Of a stretch of DNA of 64,000 nucleotides, positions 27,272-35,508 are shown piece by piece. The stretch lies in contig CAWHKZ010000011.1 of NCBI GenBank assembly GCA_963830165.1, forward strand, positions 310,001 through 374,000. Reading direction: 5' to 3'. The stretch comes from Bog-756 sp963830165. Lineage in GTDB: Bacteria > Actinomycetota > Acidimicrobiia > Acidimicrobiales > RAAP-2. The notes below the pieces were generated by a model that was not told where the DNA came from, did no database searches, and was given only the letters and a program-made list of their open reading frames with translations. Position numbers and translations under genes: made by a program. How positions within the stretch are numbered: the stretch's first letter is position 1; every line of letters starts with the position of its first letter.

Positions 27272-28747
27272 GTGAAGCAGAACGATATGCAGACGTCCGG
27301 CACCCGCGGGAGCAGGGGATGGCACGTCCTCCAGATCCCCGCCTGGCGGCGCGAGGCGCTCCGCACCACCCTCTGGCTCATGCCCACCGTGCTGGTGGTG
27401 GGTGCCGTCGCGCTCTTCGCCGTCACGCTCGAGATCGACCAGTTCGTCTACCACCACCACGTCGCGCTGCCGTACTGGATCGCCAGCGGCAGTGCCGACG
27501 CCGGCCGCCAGGTCGTGGTGGCGATCGCCGCCGCGGTCATCACCGTCCTCGGGGTGGTCTTCTCCATCACCATCCTGGCCCTCACCCTGGCGTCCCAGCA
27601 GTTCGGGCCGCGGATGATGCGGAACTTCGTCCGCGACATCGGCAACCAGGTGACCCTGGGCGTCTGGGTGGCCACATTCGTCTACTCCGTGCTGGTGCTC
27701 GTCTCGATCGCGGGGAGCTTCGTCCCCCACGTGTCGATCACGGTCGCCGAGGCGCTGCTGCTGGTGGACCTCGCCGTCCTCATCTACTTCATCCACCACA
27801 TCGCCAAGTCGATCCAACTTCCCGAAGTCATCGCCGGGATCGCCCGCGGCCTCATGCAGGCCGTCGATGCCGAGTTCCCGACATCGGTCCGGGACGGTGG
27901 GGCCCGGCCCGTCGACGCCGAAGGCCGGACCCCGGACGAGGTGACCGGTCTGCTCGACGAGGGTGGCGTGACGGTACCGGCGAGCCAGAGCGGCTATCTG
28001 CAGTTCGTCGGCTACGACGAACTGGTCGCCATCGCCGGCGACGCCGAGGCCGTGATCCGGCTGACCTACCGACCCGGTCACTTCATCGTGGCCGGACGCC
28101 CGCTGGCCACGGTGTGGCCCCCGCAGGCCGCCGGACACGTGGCGGCGGCACTCGACCGTGCCCATGTCACCGGCCCGCACCGGACGATCCAGCAGGACCC
28201 GGTGTTCGCCATCGACCAACTGGTGGAGATCGCCATCCGGGCGCTGTCGCCGGCCGTCAACGACACCTTCACGGCCCTCACCTGCATCGACTGGCTGTCG
28301 GCCGGGCTCTGCCAGATCTCCCAGCGGGTGCTGGCCGAGGGCGTCTACCGCGACCGGTCGGGGAACATCCGGCTGATCGAGGCGGACCCGAGCTACCGGC
28401 GCATGGTCGACCGGGCGTTCGACAAGGTGCGCCAGGCCGGACGCGGGATGCCCGCGGTCCTGATCCGGTTGATGGAGTCGATCACCCACGTGATGGAGAG
28501 CACGGTCAGTCGCGACCAGCGCCAGGTGCTGCTGCGCCAGGCCGAGATGATCATGCGGGGTGCCGAGGAGGACATCGACGAGGAGCAGGACCTGGAGGAC
28601 ATCCGCCGTCGGTACCGGAACATCCGGTCGGCCGCCCTCCTGCAGGACGACAGCACGACCACGCTCTCCCGGCCCCGTGCGTCCGTCCCCCCGGCATCGA
28701 CGCCGAACGGGCACCGCCGACGCGGCTCGTTCCTGCGCCGTCGCTGA
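27272..28747 (+). CDS. DUF2254 membrane protein
   Basis: A 491-residue protein from the GTG at 27272 (GTG 27263 and ATG 27287 are alternatives). Four membrane helices fill the first 160 residues (TLWLMPTVLVVGAVALFAV, ITVLGVVFSITILALTL, VTLGVWVATFVYSVLVLV, VAEALLLVDLAVLIYFIHH). The signature ASQQFGPRMMRNFVRD between helices 2 and 3 and the cytosolic AIRALSPAVNDTFTALTCID mark DUF2254. Biochemical role unknown. It directly follows the FUSC gene by 157 bases. Confidence 0.85.
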   Translation: MKQNDMQTSGTRGSRGWHVLQIPAWRREALRTTLWLMPTVLVVGAVALFAVTLEIDQFVYHHHVALPYWIASGSADAGRQVVVAIAAAVITVLGVVFSITILALTLASQQFGPRMMRNFVRDIGNQVTLGVWVATFVYSVLVLVSIAGSFVPHVSITVAEALLLVDLAVLIYFIHHIAKSIQLPEVIAGIARGLMQAVDAEFPTSVRDGGARPVDAEGRTPDEVTGLLDEGGVTVPASQSGYLQFVGYDELVAIAGDAEAVIRLTYRPGHFIVAGRPLATVWPPQAAGHVAAALDRAHVTGPHRTIQQDPVFAIDQLVEIAIRALSPAVNDTFTALTCIDWLSAGLCQISQRVLAEGVYRDRSGNIRLIEADPSYRRMVDRAFDKVRQAGRGMPAVLIRLMESITHVMESTVSRDQRQVLLRQAEMIMRGAEEDIDEEQDLEDIRRRYRNIRSAALLQDDSTTTLSRPRASVPPASTPNGHRRRGSFLRRR

Positions 28748-28884
28748 CCGTCGCCCGGTGAGGGCGGGGACGTCCTCGCCCACGACGGCCGGCAGGTCCT
28801 CCACCCGATCGCCGCCTAACGTTCGGGTTCCACGGAGGGGAGCGCCGGCCCGGTGGCCGGCGCGCGAGCACGGGAGGTTCCGGG

Positions 28885-31149
28885 GTGGCTGACGAGACAC
28901 GACCGCTGTCGATGGCCGAGGCCGTGCCGGTGGCCGCCCCCCGGCCCTACCGCAGCGACGCGCCCAACGTCGTCGTGGTCGTCCTCGACGACCTCGGCTT
29001 CGCCCACCTCGGCGCCTACGGCTCCGACCTCGACACCCCGAACCTCGACCGGCTGGCCGGGCGGGGGCTCCGCTTCACCAACTTCCACACCACGGCCGTG
29101 TGCTCACCCACCCGGTCCTGCCTGCTGACGGGCCGCAACCACCACCGGGTCGGCATGGGGATGCTGCCCGACCTCCCGACCAACTTCCCCGGCTACGCCA
29201 GCCACTTCCCCCGGTCGGCCGGCACCCTGGCCCAGATCCTCCGGTCGGACGGGTACGCCACGTTCTGCGTGGGCAAGTGGCACCTCGTCCCCCGCGACGA
29301 GCGGGACACGGGTCCCTACGGGATGTGGCCCACCAGCCTCGGCTTCGACCGCTACTACGGCTTCCTCAACGGCGAGACCAACCAGTGGACCCCCAACCTG
29401 GTGCGCGACACCAACCACGTGGAGCCGCCCCGGACACCGGAGGAGGGGTACCACCTGGAGGCGGACCTGGCCGACAACGCCATCGCCTACCTGTCGGAGC
29501 TGCGCCTGTCCCACCCGGACCGCCCCTTCTTCCTCTGGTACGGATCAGGGGCGCCGCACGCGCCGCACCAGGCGCCGCCCGAGTGGATCGAGCGGTTCCG
29601 GGGGCGCTTCGACGACGGGTGGGACGCCTGGCGCGAGCGGACCCACCGCCGCCAGCTGGAGACCGGCATCCTGCCCCGGGGGACGCCGCTCTCGCCCCGG
29701 CCGCCGTGGGTGGAGGAGTGGTCGACCATCGACGGGCCGCGTCGGCGCCTCTACGCCCGCATGATGGAGGTCTTCGCGGCGTTCGTGGCCCACGCCGACC
29801 ACCAGATCGGCCGGGTCCTCGACCATCTCCAGGTGACCGGGCAGCTCGATCGCACCGTGGTGCTCTGCGTGTCCGACAACGGGGCCTCGGCCGAGGGCGG
29901 GCCGAACGGCACCTACAACCAGCTCGGCCACTACATCTCCGACGAGCCCGACGACCTGGAGGACGAGCTCGCCCACATCGACGACCTGGGCGGATTCGCC
30001 TCCAGCGGCCACTACCCGTGGGGATGGGCGCTGGCCGGCAACACGCCCTTCCGGCGCTGGAAGCGGTACACGTTCGAGGGCGGGGTGCGCGATCCGTTCG
30101 TGATCGCCGGGCCCGGGATCGGCGACGACGGGTCGGTGCGCGACCAGTACTGCCATGCCACCGATGTGCTCCCGACGGTGCTCGAGCTGTGCGGCCTGGA
30201 CCTGCCCCACGAGGTCGACGGCGTCGCCCAGATGAGCTACGACGGGTCGACCCTGGTGCCCGCGGTGCGCGATCCGGCCGCACCCGATCCCCATCGCGTC
30301 CAGTACTACGAGTGCTGGGGCAGCCGGGCCATCTACCGCGACGGCTGGAAGGCCGTCACCAACCACGTGAACCAGCTGACGGCGGCGGAGCGCGACGCCG
30401 TCGAAGGCAGCCACGACTTCGCCCTCGATCGCTGGGAGCTCTACGACACCCGGTCCGACCCGAGCGAGATCCACGATCTCGGAGGCGAGCACCCCGACCT
30501 GCTGGACGACCTGGTGCGCCTCTGGTTCGCCGAGGCCGAGCGCAACCAGGTCCTGCCCATCGACGACGGGCACCTGAACCGGATCCGGCACATGCGGAGC
30601 CCCTGGACGGCACCGCGCCTGGCCTACGACCTCCGGCCCGGCGACAAGGTCCACGAGGTGGTCGGGCCCAACATCGCCGGAGGGTTCCGCATGGTCGCGG
30701 CGTTCGACGGGCCGCTGCCCCGGAACGGGACGGCGGTCCTGTGCGAACAGGGGGACTGGAACTCGGGGTGGGCCTGGTACGTGGCCGGGGGGCAGATCCG
30801 GTGGTGCCTGGCCGGCAAGGGCGGCGCCCACACCGTGGCCGCCGACCTCCCGCACGGGACCGGGCTGCTCGTGGCGGAGGGCCGGCTGGTCGACGGCTCC
30901 CTCGAGGTGATGCTGTCGTCCGGCGTGGACGAACTGGTCCGCCGCCGGCTCGACGTCCATCCTCCCCTGGCCTGGTCCCCCGACGGCGCGTTCCTGACCG
31001 TCGGCTACGCCCGGCCCTTCCCGGTGAGCACCGACTACGACCCGCCGGCCCCGGCCCCGGCCGACCTCGTGGGGATCTCCATCAGCGTGGGGCCGCTGCC
31101 CCCCGTCGACCCGGTGGCCGAGCTCGAGAGGATCATGCGCCACCAGTAG
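28885..31149 (+). CDS. Arylsulfatase
   Basis: A 754-residue type I sulfatase. The formylglycine motif CSPTRSCLLTGR is intact (Cys73 is the residue oxidised by a formylglycine-generating enzyme, not present in the window). Calcium ligands: VVLDDLG (Asp35/Asp36) and the distal VSDNGASAEGG. The catalytic Lys/His segments GKWHLVP and HAPHQAPPEWIERF are seen. Residues about 590-754 form an extra C-terminal beta-rich region typical of the large arylsulfatases (AtsA-like). There is no signal peptide, so it is probably cytoplasmic. Start at the GTG at 28885, after GGGAGG. It ends 15 bases from the MarR gene, facing it. Confidence 0.93.
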   Translation: MADETRPLSMAEAVPVAAPRPYRSDAPNVVVVVLDDLGFAHLGAYGSDLDTPNLDRLAGRGLRFTNFHTTAVCSPTRSCLLTGRNHHRVGMGMLPDLPTNFPGYASHFPRSAGTLAQILRSDGYATFCVGKWHLVPRDERDTGPYGMWPTSLGFDRYYGFLNGETNQWTPNLVRDTNHVEPPRTPEEGYHLEADLADNAIAYLSELRLSHPDRPFFLWYGSGAPHAPHQAPPEWIERFRGRFDDGWDAWRERTHRRQLETGILPRGTPLSPRPPWVEEWSTIDGPRRRLYARMMEVFAAFVAHADHQIGRVLDHLQVTGQLDRTVVLCVSDNGASAEGGPNGTYNQLGHYISDEPDDLEDELAHIDDLGGFASSGHYPWGWALAGNTPFRRWKRYTFEGGVRDPFVIAGPGIGDDGSVRDQYCHATDVLPTVLELCGLDLPHEVDGVAQMSYDGSTLVPAVRDPAAPDPHRVQYYECWGSRAIYRDGWKAVTNHVNQLTAAERDAVEGSHDFALDRWELYDTRSDPSEIHDLGGEHPDLLDDLVRLWFAEAERNQVLPIDDGHLNRIRHMRSPWTAPRLAYDLRPGDKVHEVVGPNIAGGFRMVAAFDGPLPRNGTAVLCEQGDWNSGWAWYVAGGQIRWCLAGKGGAHTVAADLPHGTGLLVAEGRLVDGSLEVMLSSGVDELVRRRLDVHPPLAWSPDGAFLTVGYARPFPVSTDYDPPAPAPADLVGISISVGPLPPVDPVAELERIMRHQ

Positions 31150-31164
31150 CCGGCCGTGCGGGCG

Positions 31165-31593
31165 TCACGCCAGCAACCGTCGGAGCAGCGAGTCGAGGCG
31201 GGTCCGGTCGGCCGGGCCGAGCCGGTCGGTCATGGGCGCCACCCGGGCGTCCACGACCCGGCCCAGTTCGCGGGCCAGGCCCCGGCCGTCCGGCGTGAGG
31301 GTCACCCGGACCGCCCTGCCGTCCTCGGCGCTGGCCACCCGGCGCACCAGCCCCCGGTCGACGGCCCGGTCGACGAGCCCGCTCACCGACGATCGGCCGA
31401 GGCCCAGGTGGTCGGCCAGCTGGGCCATGGTCGGCTCGCGGTCCCGCAGGACGGCGATCACCCGCAGCTGCGTCAGCGACAGGTCGTGCTCGGCCGCCGT
31501 CCTGGTCAGCAAGCCGGCCACCGTGAACGAGACGCGCGCCAGGCTGTCGAGCAGGTCGGAGGGGTCAGGGCCGCGTCCGGGCCGTTCCGTCAC
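31165..31593 (-). CDS. MarR-family transcriptional regulator
   Basis: A 142-residue winged-helix protein: LTQLRVIAVLRDREPTMAQL, recognition helix HLGLGRSSVSGLVDRAVD, and the wing RRVASAEDGRAVRVTLT. It starts at the GTG at 31593 behind GGAGGAGAG. It diverges from the MDR oxidoreductase gene, with an operator-like palindrome between them, so it most likely represses that gene and itself. Confidence 0.93.
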   Translation of the reverse strand: MTERPGRGPDPSDLLDSLARVSFTVAGLLTRTAAEHDLSLTQLRVIAVLRDREPTMAQLADHLGLGRSSVSGLVDRAVDRGLVRRVASAEDGRAVRVTLTPDGRGLARELGRVVDARVAPMTDRLGPADRTRLDSLLRRLLA

Positions 31594-31621
31594 GTCGCTC
31601 TCCTCCCCCTTCCGTGCGTAA

Positions 31622-31635
31622 GTAGTTCGTACTAC
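31622..31635. promoter_or_regulatory. MarR operator-like palindrome
   Basis: GTAGT-TCGT-ACTAC lies in the 104-base divergent promoter, 29 bases before the MarR start. The spacing and AT-rich flanks fit a MarR dimer site. Confidence 0.5.
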
Positions 31636-31697
31636 GATCCATATTAGGCGTCGGGAGCGAGGGCGGAAGGAGCCCGCCCGGTCGCCGGGAGGTCACC

Positions 31698-32654
31698 ATG
31701 CGAGCAGCCGTCGTCACGTCCTTCGCCGCACCTCCGAGCTGCGGGGAGGTCGACCCGCCGGTACCCCGCGGCGGCGACGAGGTGGTGGTCGACGTCGTCG
31801 GTGCCGGCCTCCACCCCCGGGTGCGGTCGCAGGCCGACGGCTCCCACTACACGAGCACCGACGCCCTCCCCCTGATACCGGGCGTCGACGGCGTCGGCCG
31901 GGATCCGGAGGGAACGCTGCGCTACTTCGTCGTGTCCGACGCCACCAGGGGATCGATGGCCGAGCAGGCGCTCGTCGACCTGCGGCGGAGCGTCGTCCTC
32001 GACCCGGGCACCGAGCCGCTGGCGGTCGCCGCGGCCATGAACCCGGCCATGTCGTCATGGGTGGCCCTCCGCCGGCGCATCGACTTCCCCGTGGGCGGCT
32101 CGGTGCTCGTGCTCGGGGCCACCGGCTACGCCGGAAGCCTCGCCGTCCAGATCGCCAAACACCTGGGCGCGGGACGGGTGGTCGGAGCCGGCCGGCGGGA
32201 CGACCGGTTGGCCGAACTACCGTCGCTCGGCACCGACGCCGTGGTGTCGCTCGCGGGGGACCCGGACGAGGTCGGCCGCCGGATCAGCGACGCGGCCCGT
32301 GACGTCGACGTCGTGCTCGACTACCTGTGGGGGCAGCCGGGGGCCGACGCGTTGACGGTGATCGTCACCGACCGCACCGACAGGGGCCGGCCGCTGACCT
32401 GGGTCGAGATCGGCTCGGTCGCCGGACCCACGGCCCCCATCCCCTCGGCCGCGCTGCGGGCGGCCCGGCTCCAGATCGTCGGCAGCGGGCAGGGCTCGAT
32501 CCCGACGGCCGACCTCGTGGCCGAGCTTCCCGGACTGGCCGCCGAGATCACCCGGGGGACCTTCCGGGTCGATGCGCATCCCGTGCCGCTCGCCGACGTG
32601 GCGGCCGCATGGGGTGACACCGCCGCCGCCGGGCGCATCGTCATCACCCCGTAG
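31698..32654 (+). CDS. Zinc-free MDR (quinone oxidoreductase-like) protein
   Basis: A 318-residue medium-chain dehydrogenase/reductase. The Rossmann segment VLVLGATGYAGSLAVQIAKH binds NAD(P)H and VVGAGRRDDRL provides the cofactor-end basic residues. No catalytic zinc Cys/His set is present, so it belongs to the quinone-oxidoreductase branch rather than the zinc alcohol dehydrogenases. ATG at 31698 with GGAGGT just before. It is divergent from a MarR regulator, a layout often used for responses to electrophiles or quinones; the inducer is unknown. Confidence 0.88.
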   Translation: MRAAVVTSFAAPPSCGEVDPPVPRGGDEVVVDVVGAGLHPRVRSQADGSHYTSTDALPLIPGVDGVGRDPEGTLRYFVVSDATRGSMAEQALVDLRRSVVLDPGTEPLAVAAAMNPAMSSWVALRRRIDFPVGGSVLVLGATGYAGSLAVQIAKHLGAGRVVGAGRRDDRLAELPSLGTDAVVSLAGDPDEVGRRISDAARDVDVVLDYLWGQPGADALTVIVTDRTDRGRPLTWVEIGSVAGPTAPIPSAALRAARLQIVGSGQGSIPTADLVAELPGLAAEITRGTFRVDAHPVPLADVAAAWGDTAAAGRIVITP

Positions 32655-32742
32655 GGCCCGCCTGTCCTGTCCGTAGGTCGGGTGCCGGCCAGGGACCCTG
32701 CTCCGCGTGGGGTCGGTCGACGCGCCGGCCCGGCGGCGCGGG

Positions 32743-33366
32743 CTACGCGGCGTCCGCCGACGCGAGCAGGCCGGTCCTGGGCAGGATCACCGCGTCGATC
32801 AGCCCGTAGGCGATGGCCTCGTCGGGGGTCATGAAGTAGTCACGGTCGATGTCCTTGGTGACCTCCTCCACCGGCCGGCCGCTGTGGTGGGCGATGATCT
32901 CCGCCATCCGGTGGGTCAGGGCGAGGACCTCGCGGAGCTGGATCTCCATGTCGCTCGGCGCCCCCCGGGTGCCGGCGCTGCCCTGGTGGATCATGATCCT
33001 GGCGTTCGGGAGGGCCAGCCGCTTGCCCGGCGCGCCTCCGCAGAGCACCATGGCCGCCGCCGACATGCCCATGCCGACGCAGATGGTGGAGACGGCCGGT
33101 CGGACGTGCTGGATCACGTCGTAGATGGCCATGCCCGTGTAGGCCATGCCCCCCGGGGAGTTGATGTACAGGAAGATGTCCTTCTCCGGGTCCTGGGCCT
33201 CGAGGTAGAGCATCTGGGAGATGATCAGGTTGGCGATCTGGTCGTCGACCTCCTGGCCGAGGAAGACGATCCGCTCGCGGAGCAGGAGCGAGTAGATGTC
33301 GAATGCCCGGTCGCCCCGACCGGACTCGTCGACCACCATGGGGATGAGGCTCTGACGTTGCTGCAC
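32743..33366 (-). CDS. clpP: ATP-dependent Clp protease proteolytic subunit
   Basis: A 207-residue serine protease subunit that would form the tetradecameric ClpP chamber with a Clp ATPase. The triad is intact: Ser102 in GMGMSAAAMV, His127 in ARIMIHQG and Asp176 in DIDRDYFM. The usual AASMGA around the serine is replaced by GMSAAA, as in some actinobacterial paralogues. Residues 1-10 replace the N-terminal loop. No clpX or second ordinary clpP is adjacent; instead a degenerate ClpP homologue lies divergently across 200 bases. It may therefore be a secondary, XRE-controlled ClpP rather than the housekeeping copy. Confidence 0.93.
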   Translation of the reverse strand: MQQRQSLIPMVVDESGRGDRAFDIYSLLLRERIVFLGQEVDDQIANLIISQMLYLEAQDPEKDIFLYINSPGGMAYTGMAIYDVIQHVRPAVSTICVGMGMSAAAMVLCGGAPGKRLALPNARIMIHQGSAGTRGAPSDMEIQLREVLALTHRMAEIIAHHSGRPVEEVTKDIDRDYFMTPDEAIAYGLIDAVILPRTGLLASADAA

Positions 33367-33418
33367 CTGGACCTCCTCGTGCCTCCGGCGGGACCTCCCC
33401 CGGATATCGCTCCCACGG

Positions 33419-33436
33419 TATCTTAAGAATGAGATA
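33419..33436. promoter_or_regulatory. AT-rich inverted repeat in the clpP/XRE divergent promoter
   Basis: TATCT, eight bases (TAAGAATG), AGATA; a GATATC lies 14 bases to the left and another overlaps its right end. Such pairs are typical of XRE-type repressor sites or promoter -10 elements. It lies 53 bases before the clpP start. Confidence 0.4.
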
Positions 33437-33447
33437 TCATCAACGGG

Positions 33448-33538
33448 ATAGGTTTGGACGGTTCAGTTGGATGGATCAGATAGGCAGTTCAGTCGGACGG
33501 TTCAGTCGGAGCGACCAGTTCGACGGATCAGGACGACC
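33448..33538 (+). repeat. Seven imperfect 13-bp tandem repeats
   Basis: The stretch reads as seven consecutive 13-mers starting at 33448, 33461, 33474, 33487, 33500, 33513 and 33526, with the common form G(T/A)TCAGTCGGACG. The copies at 33487 and 33500 are nearly identical (GTTCAGTCGGACG and GTTCAGTCGGAGC); others differ by several bases. It fills the gap between the divergent promoter and the XRE gene and is not coding. It may be a cooperative binding array for the XRE protein or another factor. Confidence 0.6.
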
Positions 33539-33568
33539 GGCACGGCAGGGGCCGGAAAGGGGAGTGGC

Positions 33569-33844
33569 ATGGCCGAACGGCGGGAATCGGTGTTCCCGGG
33601 ATTCCGTGAGCTGTCGGTACGCCGTCATGCCCTGAGCGACGAGCTGGCCGAGCGCCGCCGCGTGCTCGGGCTGTCCCAGACCCAGGTGGCGGCCCGCATG
33701 GGGACGTCGCAGTCGGCCGTCGCCCGGATCGAGACCGGTGGGTCGGACGTCCTGTTGTCGACGATGGACCGCTACGCAACCGCCCTCGGGAGGCGGCTCG
33801 ACTGGACGCTGTCCGACCTTCCGGACGAGGAGGCGGGCGGATGA
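33569..33844 (+). CDS. XRE-family helix-turn-helix regulator
   Basis: A 91-residue protein that is almost only an HTH_3 domain: ELAERRRVLGLSQTQVAARM, then SQSAVARIETGGSDVLLST. Start ATG at 33569 behind AAGGGGAG. It overlaps the ClpP-like gene by ATGA. Actinobacteria sometimes keep extra clpP genes beside a dedicated regulator; here a small XRE protein and a ClpP homologue form the operon, so it may control the locus and the divergent clpP through the repeats upstream. Confidence 0.9.
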   Translation: MAERRESVFPGFRELSVRRHALSDELAERRRVLGLSQTQVAARMGTSQSAVARIETGGSDVLLSTMDRYATALGRRLDWTLSDLPDEEAGG

Positions 33845-34459
33845 CCTGGGACGAGCCGGCACCGGTGGTGGAGGTGGGGGACTGGCTCGCCCGGGGCCTC
33901 TTCGACAAGCGGATCGTCCAGCTGTCGGGCCCCCTCGACGAGCGTGCCGCCAGCGAGCTCGTCGCCCAGTTGATGACGCTCGACGCGCTGGGGGACGAAC
34001 CCGTGGAGTTCCGGATCTCCAGTCCGGGGCGGGACGGTGGCGTCGGCGCTCGCCGTGATCGACGTGATCGGACTCGTCGGTGTGCCCGTGTACGCCTTCG
34101 CCACCGGCCGGGTGCACGGCCCGGCTCTCGGTGTCCTGGCCGTGTGCGACCACCGGAGCGTGGCCGATCACACGTCGCTCCGCCTGGTCGAGCCGGACGC
34201 CGAGTTCCGGGGCAGCGCCAGCCAGCTCGGCGCGCAGGCCGCGGGCCACCATGACGAATGGGAGGCTTTCTGCGCATGCGTCGCCCGGGCGGCCCGTCGC
34301 ACGGCCGGGGAGGTGGCGTCCGACGCCGCGGCCGGCCGCTTCCTGACGGCCCAGGAGGCCGTCGACTACGGCGTCGCCGACGAGATCGCCCGGCGCAGCG
34401 CCGACATCTACCGGATGCCGGGGCGCAGGATCGGCTTCCGACCGGGTGGGAACTCCTGA
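33841..34459 (+). CDS. Catalytically dead ClpP-like protein, with a +1 frameshift
   Basis: About 205 residues when one extra G in GGGG (34026-34029) is removed. The join then reads FRISSPGGTVASALAVID, the normal ClpP first-helix motif (SSPGG). The fold is clear, but all three catalytic positions are changed: the serine position lies in GRVHGPALG and is Gly, the His motif reads SLRLVEP with Val, and the Asp motif reads AAAGRFLTAQEA with Gly. It resembles ClpR-type inactive subunits in this respect. It is translated with the XRE regulator and faces away from an intact clpP. It may co-assemble with that ClpP, or act as a regulator. The frameshift may be a sequencing error. Confidence 0.8.
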
Positions 34460-34538
34460 CCGGGTGCACGGCGCCGGCGGTGTCCGCCGCCGGGAGTGGG
34501 TGCGACGGGCCGCCCCGGCCCGGTCGGTGTCCGGCCGT

Positions 34539-35378
34539 TCAGCGCAGCAGCCGCGACAGGCGCCGGTCGGCGAGCGTCCGGCCGTCGGTCTGGCAGTGGC
34601 TGCAGTAGACGATCTCGTAGGACTCGTACGACACCCGCAGCAGCGCCCGACCGCAGCGCGGGCAGGGCTGGCCCGCCCGGTTGTGGACGGCGAACCGCAG
34701 GCCGAGCTTGGGCTCGGACAGGCCGCCGGTGCGCTCCCGCTCCTGGTCGAGGGCGTCGGCCAGCACGGCGCGGATGGCGGTCACCAGGGCGGCACGCTGC
34801 TCGGTCGACAGGCTCCGCAGCGGGGCGAACGGCGAGAGTCCCACGGTGTTGAGGACGTCGTCCACGTAGCCGCGACCGAGCCCGGCCAGCGTCCGCTGGT
34901 CACGCAGCAGCGTGTGGATGCGGCGGTTCGAGTCGCTGGTCATGAGGAGTTCGGCGAACGCCTCGTCGTCGGGCTCGGGCCCGAGTGTGGCGAGCGGTCC
35001 GTCGTCGTCCGGTCCGAGGATCCACCAGCCGGCCTTGCGCTGGCTCCCGTGCTCGCGGACCAGGACGGCCGAACCGTCGTCGAAGCGGAGCCGGACCACG
35101 CTGCCCTTGGGCCGGGTTGCCTTGGGCGGGGACTCGATGTCGAGCCGCCCGGCCTGGGACAGGTGGACGAGGACGCGCACACCCGATTCGAGGCCGATGA
35201 CCAGGTACTTGCCCCGCCGGTCGACGCCCGTCACCGTGTGGCCGACGAGGTCCTCGGGTCCCGGTGCCACCGTCTTGAGCGCCGTGAAGCCGAGCGGGTC
35301 GACGCCGGCGACGACGTGGCCGCCCAGGGCGACGTCGAGGCGCTCGGCGAGGGCCTGCATCTCGGGTAGCTCGGGCAT
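34539..35378 (-). CDS. Fpg/Nei-family DNA glycosylase
   Basis: A 279-residue base-excision repair enzyme. It begins MPELPE, giving the catalytic N-terminal Pro and Glu after Met removal; the start at 35378 is fixed by this. The helix-two-turn-helix LAGLGRGYVDDVLNTVGLSP and a C-terminal zinc finger (CPRCGRALL ... YCSHCQTDGR) are intact. It removes oxidised bases and nicks the strand. Among Fpg-type proteins the helix reads GLGRGYVDDVL instead of GIGNIYADE, which fits the actinobacterial Nei/Fpg-like branch, so the exact substrate range is unsure. Confidence 0.9.
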   Translation of the reverse strand: MPELPEMQALAERLDVALGGHVVAGVDPLGFTALKTVAPGPEDLVGHTVTGVDRRGKYLVIGLESGVRVLVHLSQAGRLDIESPPKATRPKGSVVRLRFDDGSAVLVREHGSQRKAGWWILGPDDDGPLATLGPEPDDEAFAELLMTSDSNRRIHTLLRDQRTLAGLGRGYVDDVLNTVGLSPFAPLRSLSTEQRAALVTAIRAVLADALDQERERTGGLSEPKLGLRFAVHNRAGQPCPRCGRALLRVSYESYEIVYCSHCQTDGRTLADRRLSRLLR

Positions 35379-35508
35379 GGGCGGCTCCGCACGGCCGGAC
35401 GGGACGGACCCCTGCAGTATGCCGCCATCGGCGGCCGTCCGACCCCGCCGGTTGATCACACCGGCGGGGTCGGGCCGGACTCCGGGATGCCGACCAGCGT
35501 CGGCGCCC

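Noticed and set aside
24940..27426. 828-codon minus-strand frame opposite the FUSC gene
   Set aside because: Gly/Arg/His-rich shadow without domains.
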